DNA of 11,212 nucleotides from the NCBI GenBank assembly GCA_013361975.1, contig JABFXB010000002.1:1-11212 (forward strand). Direction: 5' to 3'. Shown piece after piece: positions 6,671-11,212 of this stretch (its first letter is position 1; each line of letters starts with the position of its first letter). Both the position numbers and the translations under genes were made by a program. The DNA is from Dermatophilaceae bacterium (GTDB taxonomy: Bacteria; Actinomycetota; Actinomycetes; Actinomycetales; Dermatophilaceae). Below the pieces are notes generated by a model. That model was not told the origin of the DNA. It ran no database searches and was given only the letters and a program-made list of their open reading frames with translations.

Positions 6671-7411
6671 TCAGTCCTTCTCGCAGGCGTCGTGCGTGAC
6701 GCCTTCCGACGCGAAACGCTCGGACAGGTCGTCGCGCGAGCCCCGCACGAGCACGACCGAGCCTTCGGCCGACCACGCCGCGAGGCTGTGACGCAGCACC
6801 CGCTCGAGCTCGCCGCCGACGACGACGCGGGGTGCCTCGCCCCACGAAGGGTCGCCCACGACGACGTCGCCGTATGCCGTCCCGCCGGCTCCCGAGCCCG
6901 GCCCCACCAGGGCGACGTCGCCCGGCTCGGGGTCGGCCATCGGCGCGAAGAGGTCGCCGTGCGTGGACAGCTCGCGCGCCTCGTCGACGGCGCCGGGTGC
7001 GGCACCGGCCTCGGGGTGGCTGCGCGCCAGGGCCGGCAGGGCCACGAGAACCGTGTCGCCGCCGTGCTCGGCCGCTGCGTCGGGCGACTGGGTGACGAGC
7101 ACGTCGGCGCCGGGCGCCTCGGGGCCGACCACGACGGTCGCGCCCACCGACCACGTCGCGAGGGCCCAGTAGAGGGAGCGCCAGTGCGCGGGCAGGTCGA
7201 GGCCGACGGTGGTGCCGGGGCCGGCGGCAGCATCGTCCTGGAGGAGGTTCGCGGCCTTGGACACCCAGTTGGCGAGCACGCGGGCGCTGAGCTCGATGCG
7301 CTCGCCCGCGGTGGGGCCGGGCTCGTCGTCGTACCAGGTGAGGCGCGGGCGGCCGGGGTCGGCCGCGAGCATCCGGGCGAGGACGTCGGCCGGCAGCAGG
7401 GGAGCCGTCAT
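6671..7411 (-). CDS. TIGR03089-like degenerate AMP-binding (ANL-like) protein
   Basis: A 246-aa cytoplasmic protein resembling only the N-terminal part of acyl-CoA/AMP synthetases and matching my recollection of the actinobacterial family TIGR03089. Residues 38-96 follow the ANL N-terminal pattern: an SARVLANWVSKAANLL helix, then GTTVGLDLPAHW and ALATWSVGATVVVG. Where a functional enzyme has the phosphate-binding loop (YTSGTTGxPKG), this protein has GDVALVGPGSGAGGTAYG at 164-181: glycine-rich but without the lysine. The C-terminal adenylation subdomain is absent, so adenylate formation seems unlikely. Its ATG shares one base with the LCP stop (TGATG), implying translational coupling. It is the last gene of the operon here. 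I recall the same LCP/TIGR03089 neighbourhood at mycobacterial lcp1 (Rv3267-Rv3268), which should be verified. Function unknown. Confidence 0.82.
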   Translation of the reverse strand: MTAPLLPADVLARMLAADPGRPRLTWYDDEPGPTAGERIELSARVLANWVSKAANLLQDDAAAGPGTTVGLDLPAHWRSLYWALATWSVGATVVVGPEAPGADVLVTQSPDAAAEHGGDTVLVALPALARSHPEAGAAPGAVDEARELSTHGDLFAPMADPEPGDVALVGPGSGAGGTAYGDVVVGDPSWGEAPRVVVGGELERVLRHSLAAWSAEGSVVLVRGSRDDLSERFASEGVTHDACEKD

Positions 7412-8625
7412 CAGTTGTTCTTCGCGCCCTCGACGGTGGTGCCGGCCGGCGGCTCGGTCAGGGGTTCGTCGTCCTTGAGCGCCTTGAAGAGCGCCTTGGC
7501 CCGCTCGGTGTCCCACTTGATGGCGAGCGCCCCGCCGCTGGTGCGGTAGGAGAGGTCGGACGTCGGCACCGTCAGCGACAGCCCCTCGTCGTTGCTCACC
7601 GAGCGCATCGCCTGCAGCACCCGCACGGCGTCGATGATGCCGGTCTCGCGGCCGACGGCCAGGCCGGCGGCCGACGCGTCGGCGAAGGCCTTGTAGCGCC
7701 AGGGGATCAGCACCGTCGACGGCGTGGCCGCCTTCTTCATCAGGGCGCCGAGGAACTGGCGCTGCCGCGCGGCCCGGCCGATGTCGCCGAGGGGGTCCTC
7801 GTGACGCGAGCGCACGTAGCCGAGCGCGTTGCCGCCGTCGAGCGTCTGGCACCCCTTCTTGAGGTCGATCCCGGCGAGCTTGTCCTTCATGTCACGCGCG
7901 ACGCACAGGTCGACGCCCCCGATGCTGTCGACGACACCGGCGAAGCCGCCGAGGCCGATCTCGATGTAGCCGTCGACGTGGATGCCGGTGACCTGCTCGA
8001 CGGTGGTGGTCAGCAGCTTCGGGCCACCGAAGGCGTACGCGGCGTTGATCTTGTTCGAGCCGTGGCCGGGGATGGGCACGTAGGAGTCGCGCGGCAGCGA
8101 GACCATGACCGGCTTGCCGCCGCTCTCGGACACGTGGACGAGCATGATCGTGTCGGTGCGCTTGCCCTCGGCGCTGCCCGTCGCGTACTTCTTCTTCTGC
8201 GCCTGGGTCAGGCCCTCACGGCTGTCGGAGCCGACGAGGAGGTAGTTGTGGCCGGAGGTGTCGGTGGGTCGCTCGCCCGAGGGGATGTTGTCGACCTTGG
8301 CGACCGCCCCCCACGCCTGCACGGGCACCCACACGAGGAAGCCGATCCAGGCGAGGAGCAGCACGAGCAGCACGATGAGCACGATCCGGCCCTTGCGCCA
8401 GCGGTAGCGCGGCGCGCGACCGGCCGGTCGGCCGCGGCCGCCGTCGTAGCGGTCGTCGTAGCGGTCGTCGAGGTCGTCGCGGCGGTCACCACGCTGGTCG
8501 CGTCGTCCCGACCCCGACCCCGACGCGATCGCGCCGCCCCCGTTGCTCTTGACCCGTCGCCGGGTGTCGACGACGTAGGCGTCGTCGCGTCCGGGACGGC
8601 CGCTCGTGCTCGGATCAGTCGGCAT
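7411..8625 (-). CDS. LytR-CpsA-Psr (LCP) family cell-wall glycopolymer ligase
   Basis: A 404-aa membrane-anchored enzyme expected to transfer an undecaprenyl- or decaprenyl-linked glycopolymer onto peptidoglycan outside the cell. Residues 1-80 form a long, highly charged cytoplasmic tail with the tandem DDRYDDRYD; a single membrane helix spans about 81-101; the LCP domain covers about 125-300. Conserved features are RTDT at 156-159, SLPRDSYV at 176-183, NKINAAYAFGG at 191-201, GGVDLCV at 236-242, YVRSRH at 270-275, and GRAARQRQ at 283-290. C241 and C259 sit where actinobacterial LCP proteins often carry a cysteine pair. The ATG at 8625 overlaps the end of the DUF2304 gene by 11 bases and has a GAAGG six bases upstream. 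Older annotations call such proteins LytR transcriptional regulators; the sequence shows no DNA-binding domain. Confidence 0.93.
   Translation of the reverse strand: MPTDPSTSGRPGRDDAYVVDTRRRVKSNGGGAIASGSGSGRRDQRGDRRDDLDDRYDDRYDGGRGRPAGRAPRYRWRKGRIVLIVLLVLLLAWIGFLVWVPVQAWGAVAKVDNIPSGERPTDTSGHNYLLVGSDSREGLTQAQKKKYATGSAEGKRTDTIMLVHVSESGGKPVMVSLPRDSYVPIPGHGSNKINAAYAFGGPKLLTTTVEQVTGIHVDGYIEIGLGGFAGVVDSIGGVDLCVARDMKDKLAGIDLKKGCQTLDGGNALGYVRSRHEDPLGDIGRAARQRQFLGALMKKAATPSTVLIPWRYKAFADASAAGLAVGRETGIIDAVRVLQAMRSVSNDEGLSLTVPTSDLSYRTSGGALAIKWDTERAKALFKALKDDEPLTEPPAGTTVEGAKNN
8442..8465 (-). repeat. 12-bp tandem duplication in the LCP cytoplasmic tail
   Basis: The 12-mer CGTCGTAGCGGT (plus strand) occurs twice head to tail, followed by a degenerate third partial copy. 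It encodes the RYDD periodicity at residues 55-61 of the LCP protein. Such a short in-frame repeat can expand or contract without breaking the gene. Confidence 0.7.
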
Positions 8626-9055
8626 CGGCTGCCTTCACGCTAGGGGTCGGGGGAGCTTCGCCCGACAGTGTGTCAGGGGTTGCTGTCGACTTCACGCGCT
8701 CGTTCACGTGCTCGGTGGCCGGCGGGGCCTCGTCGAGGGCGATCCGCCGGGCGAGGCGGGTGTAGCGCGTCTCCATGGCACGGAAGCGCTTGTACGTCGT
8801 GACGACGAAGCCGAGGAACGCCACCACGAGTCCGTAGAGGATGAGGTCGGCGCCTCGTCCGATGCCGAACCAGTTGGCCACCCGGGTCCACGTGCCGCTC
8901 GGGTCGATGATCGAGTAGACGGCGAGGGCGGCGAGCACGAGCAGGCCGAGCCGCCGCACGGCCTGGGTGCGCTGGCCGGAGCCGGCGAGCAGGCGCCACG
9001 CGACGCCGAGCGTGCCGAGGATGAGGATGACCTGGATCAGGCTCTGTCTGCTCAT
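8615..9055 (-). CDS. DUF2304 family small membrane protein
   Basis: A 146-aa membrane protein with three predicted helices (about 6-24, 36-51 and 70-88). Between helices 2 and 3 is a DP..TW...ANWFGIGRGADL segment of the kind seen in DUF2304 proteins. A basic, probably helical or coiled-coil segment (88-108) and a Pro/Thr/Glu-rich cytoplasmic tail follow. Its ATG overlaps the GT2 stop as ATGA (4 bases), and DUF2304 genes commonly sit beside GT2 glycosyltransferases of the polyprenyl-phosphate sugar synthase type. By analogy it may hold the soluble transferase at the membrane or help present its lipid product; this is inference, the family has no proven activity that I know. The start has no independent strong ribosome site, consistent with coupling to the upstream gene. 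Confidence 0.85.
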   Translation of the reverse strand: MSRQSLIQVILILGTLGVAWRLLAGSGQRTQAVRRLGLLVLAALAVYSIIDPSGTWTRVANWFGIGRGADLILYGLVVAFLGFVVTTYKRFRAMETRYTRLARRIALDEAPPATEHVNERVKSTATPDTLSGEAPPTPSVKAADAD

Positions 9056-9738
9056 CGCCAGATCAGCTCCGCGAGGATGTTGACGGCGTTCCAGAGCGAC
9101 TGGCCCTTGGCCCGGGAGTAGTCGGTGTAGAGGATGTGGACCGGCTCCTCGGCGTAGCGGACCCGCTCGCCCCCGAAGCGCATCGAGCCGATCTGCGACA
9201 CGATCTCGGAGGCGTGGGCCATGCCGTTCTGGGTGATGTCGAGCCTCGCGACGACCTCGCGGTCGAGCACGCGCAGGCCGTTGTGTGCGTCGGTGAGGCG
9301 CGTGCCGGTGGTGAGGTTGGTGTAGGCCACGGCCGCGCGCAGGACGAACTTCTTGAGGGCCGAGGCCTTGGTGCGCTCGTCGAGGAACCGGGACCCGAAG
9401 ACCACTCGCACGTCGCCGCGGCGGATGCGGTCGAGCATGACCTCGACGTCGTGGATCTGGTGCTGGCCGTCGGCGTCGTAGGTGACGACATAGCGCATCG
9501 CCGGGTCGCCGAGGGCGTACTCGAAGCCGGTCTGCAGCGCGGCACCCTGCCCCAGGTTGACCGGGTGGCGCACGACGGCGGCACCCGCCTGCTCCGCGCG
9601 GACGGCGGAGGCGTCGCGCGAGCCGTCGTCGACGCAGACGATCTTGGGGAAGACGGAGCGGGCCTCGCCCACGACGTCGGCGATGACGGCGGCCTCGTCG
9701 TAGAGCGGCACCACCAGCCACACGTCCTCGTTCTGCAT
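9052..9738 (-). CDS. GT2 family glycosyltransferase (polyprenyl-phosphate sugar synthase-like)
   Basis: A 228-aa GT-A fold transferase without membrane helices, resembling the DPM1/undecaprenyl-phosphate glycosyltransferase branch. Motifs: VVPLYDE at 9-15, CVDDGSRD at 35-42 (nucleotide binding), NLGQGAALQTG at 61-71, the DADGQHQ metal-binding signature at 88-94, GSRF at 115-118, and DAHNGLRV at 150-157 near the acceptor site. It probably loads a sugar from a nucleotide donor onto a polyprenyl phosphate at the inner membrane face; donor and acceptor are not determined by sequence. It is the first gene of the GT2-DUF2304-LCP-TIGR03089 operon. The start at 9738 is fixed by an in-frame TAG twelve bases upstream, which itself is the beginning of the proposed -10 box; no Shine-Dalgarno is visible. 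Confidence 0.92.
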   Translation of the reverse strand: MQNEDVWLVVPLYDEAAVIADVVGEARSVFPKIVCVDDGSRDASAVRAEQAGAAVVRHPVNLGQGAALQTGFEYALGDPAMRYVVTYDADGQHQIHDVEVMLDRIRRGDVRVVFGSRFLDERTKASALKKFVLRAAVAYTNLTTGTRLTDAHNGLRVLDREVVARLDITQNGMAHASEIVSQIGSMRFGGERVRYAEEPVHILYTDYSRAKGQSLWNAVNILAELIWR

Positions 9739-9750
9739 GCGTCCAGCCTA
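9739..9750 (-). promoter_or_regulatory. Leaderless-type -10 element of the GT2-LCP operon
   Basis: Minus-strand TAGGCT (9750-9745) fits TAnnnT and is followed by six bases (GGACGC) and the ATG, so transcription should begin at the start codon. This would be the sole promoter needed for the four overlapping genes downstream. No clear -35 box is visible. Confidence 0.6.
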
Positions 9751-9820
9751 GAGCGGTCGAGGTGGGCCGCCCGACACGCGACGTGCGCAGGGAGCGCGCC
9801 CGAGGGCGTACGCGTGGAAC

Positions 9821-9835
9821 TAGAGTCGGGGGACC
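9821..9835 (+). promoter_or_regulatory. Near-leaderless -10 element of the GT4 gene
   Basis: TAGAGT (9821-9826), identical to the scoA hexamer, stands nine bases before the ATG at 9836. A start 6-7 bases downstream of the hexamer would give a leader of only 2-3 bases. The intervening run of G could act as a weak Shine-Dalgarno only if transcription began further upstream, and its spacing to ATG is too short. Confidence 0.5.
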
Positions 9836-11212
9836 ATGACGGACGCGTTGTCACAGGGCTCCCCGCCGGGAGCCAGCCAGGCTTCGGACGAGGCTCCCGA
9901 CACGACGGGGTCGGCCGCCCTTCGCATCGCGATCGTCGGCCCGAGCCACCCGCACAAAGGTGGTGTCGCCGCCCACACGACGATGCTCGCGCACCACCTC
10001 GCCGACGCCGGGCACGACGTGACGCTCGTGTCGTGGGCGCACCTCTACCCGTCGAAGCTGCACCACGCCGACGCCACGGTGCCCGACGGCGTGCCCGAGG
10101 TGCCGCCGTTCCCCAGGACCATCAGGGCGCTCAGCTGGGCCCGTCCCGACACGTGGGTGCGGGCCGGGCGCCGGCTGCGCGACGTCGACGCCATCCTCGT
10201 CGTGCACGTCATGCCCGCCGTCGTCCCCGCGCACCTGGCGCTGCTGCGGGCGGCAGGTGCCGTGCCGGGGGCTGCCCGCCCCCGGCCGCAGTCGGTCGTC
10301 GTCTGCCACAACGTGCTCCCGCACGAGCCGCACGCGGGCGACGCCCGGCTCATGTCGCTGCTCTTCGCCCGGGTCGACTCGGTGCTCGTGCACAGCGCCG
10401 ACCAGGCCCGCGTGGCCCACGACCTCGGCGCCCGTCGCGTGTCGGTGGCCGACCTGCCGCCGCACCTGCCCGGGGGCGACCCCATCTCGCGCGACCCGCG
10501 GCCCGGGCCCACCCGGCTGCTCGCCCTCGGGCTCATCCGCGAGTACAAGGGCATCGACGTGCTGCTGCGCGCGATGCGAACGGTCCCCGAGGTCACGCTC
10601 ACGATCGCCGGCGAGATCTGGGGCGCCAACCGTGGTGTCATCGGGCGCCTCGCGTCCGACCCGGCGCTCGCGGGCCGGGTCGAGATCCGCGACGGCTACG
10701 TGCCGGCCGACGCCCTGGCAGCGCTCCTCGCCGACCACGACGTGCTCGCCCTGCCCTACCGCTCGGCGACGGCCTCCCAGAACGTCATCCTCGGCCACGC
10801 GCACGGACTGCCGGTGCTCGCCTCCGACATCTCACCCTTCTCGCAGCAGGTCGACGACGGGGTCAACGGGCTGCTCGTGCCGCCGGAGGACGAGCGGGCG
10901 CTCGCTGGTGCCCTGCGCCGCCTCGGCGACCCGGAGGTGCGCCGCCGGCTGGCCGAGGGCGTCCAGACCCCCGATCTCTCCGGTCCGTGGGCGCACTACC
11001 TCGGCACCGTCGAGGCGCTCTCATCCGACGAGAGCGCGTTGCTCGCCGAGCCGGACCCGGCGTATGCCGGCTCGGCCGGACCGAGCGACGACCCCGACGA
11101 CCCACACGACCCCGACGAGGTCGGCGAGGTCGGCGACGCCGAGGTCACCGACGACGGCGGCGACACGGGCAGCGGGAGGCCGTCCTCGGCCCGTCGCGCG
11201 GCGGCCGCGCTC
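9836..11212 (+). CDS. GT4-like glycosyltransferase with acidic C-terminal tail (3' partial)
   Basis: Runs off the right edge; 459 residues are visible. The ATG at 9836 is the only possible start because an in-frame TAG lies 15 bases upstream. A 28-residue disordered leader precedes a GT-B fold: ALRIAIVGPSHPHKGGVAAHT (residues 28-48, donor/acceptor Gly-rich loop), CHNVLPHEPHA at 157-167, LALGLIREYKGIDVLLRAM (229-247, typical GT4 start of the C-terminal Rossmann domain), TIAGEIW at 256-262, and LPYRSATASQNVILGHAHG (306-324) before LPVLAS. At the last site the usual GT4 EX7E glutamates are missing; a SAT(x)S motif is present instead, as in some GT4 subgroups. After about 395 the chain becomes rich in Asp, Glu, Pro and Gly and then turns basic (SARRAAAAL at the window end), so a second domain may follow. 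Probably cytoplasmic, transferring a sugar in wall or exopolysaccharide synthesis; substrate unknown. Confidence 0.88.
   Translation, partial: MTDALSQGSPPGASQASDEAPDTTGSAALRIAIVGPSHPHKGGVAAHTTMLAHHLADAGHDVTLVSWAHLYPSKLHHADATVPDGVPEVPPFPRTIRALSWARPDTWVRAGRRLRDVDAILVVHVMPAVVPAHLALLRAAGAVPGAARPRPQSVVVCHNVLPHEPHAGDARLMSLLFARVDSVLVHSADQARVAHDLGARRVSVADLPPHLPGGDPISRDPRPGPTRLLALGLIREYKGIDVLLRAMRTVPEVTLTIAGEIWGANRGVIGRLASDPALAGRVEIRDGYVPADALAALLADHDVLALPYRSATASQNVILGHAHGLPVLASDISPFSQQVDDGVNGLLVPPEDERALAGALRRLGDPEVRRRLAEGVQTPDLSGPWAHYLGTVEALSSDESALLAEPDPAYAGSAGPSDDPDDPHDPDEVGEVGDAEVTDDGGDTGSGRPSSARRAAAAL

Noticed and set aside
6671..7852. TIGR03089-like gene starting upstream at 7852 (393 codons).
   Set aside because: The extra N-terminus lies inside the LCP gene and is compositional noise. 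Family-like sequence begins at the ATG at 7411, which forms a TGATG overlap with the LCP stop.
9851..10804. A 317-codon minus-strand frame opposite the GT4 gene.
   Set aside because: The plus strand encodes an unmistakable GT-B glycosyltransferase across the same interval; the antisense product is His/Arg/Gly/Val-rich without domains.

Overview
The window reads as chromosomal DNA of a high-GC Gram-positive actinobacterium. Nearly every third codon position is G or C. Several genes start immediately after a TAnnnT-type -10 hexamer with no ribosome binding site, as in leaderless actinobacterial mRNAs. A TIGR03089-like gene, a family I know only from Actinobacteria, is present. The gene content (PGRP-SpoIID-FG-GAP protein, LCP protein, DUF2304) would suit Micrococcales such as the Intrasporangiaceae/Dermatophilaceae; that placement is inference, not something the sequence proves. 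I see no mobile element, RNA gene, CRISPR array or phage gene, and no gene-free stretch longer than about 210 bp.

Layout. (1) Positions 1-2976 (+) hold the 3' part of a large exported wall hydrolase: a PGRP-type amidase, a SpoIID/LytB lytic transglycosylase domain and C-terminal FG-GAP repeats; its true start is left of the window. (2) A perfect 16-bp inverted repeat at 2995-3032 separates it from a convergent two-gene operon, scoA-scoB (4492 down to 3049), encoding a 3-oxoacid (succinyl-CoA:acetoacetate type) CoA transferase. (3) A 211-bp divergent intergenic region (4493-4703) carries a leaderless-type promoter for scoA, an imperfect dyad, and a candidate promoter plus GNRA-loop hairpin for the next gene. 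(4) Positions 4704-6659 (+) encode a secreted LAS/M15-type zinc peptidase followed by five peptidoglycan-binding repeats. (5) Converging on it with an 11-bp gap is a tightly overlapping four-gene minus-strand operon (9738 down to 6671): GT2 glycosyltransferase, DUF2304 membrane protein, LCP ligase and a TIGR03089-like degenerate AMP-binding protein. (6) Divergent from that operon across 97 bp, a GT4-type glycosyltransferase (9836 to window end, +) runs off the right edge with a long acidic C-terminal tail.

How it works together. Apart from scoAB, which belongs to ketone-body/short-chain acyl metabolism, everything here concerns the cell envelope. Two exported multidomain hydrolases remodel peptidoglycan (amide bond, glycan strand, peptide stem). 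The right half looks like assembly and attachment of a wall glycopolymer: sugar transfer by GT2 with DUF2304, perhaps further glycosylation by the GT4 protein, and ligation to peptidoglycan by the LCP protein. The most interesting points are the one-chain amidase plus SpoIID architecture, the repeated use of a -10 hexamer 6-9 bases before the start codon, the catalytically degenerate TIGR03089-like protein locked to the LCP gene by a 1-nt overlap, and a GT4 protein lacking the usual EX7E motif and carrying an unexplained tail.
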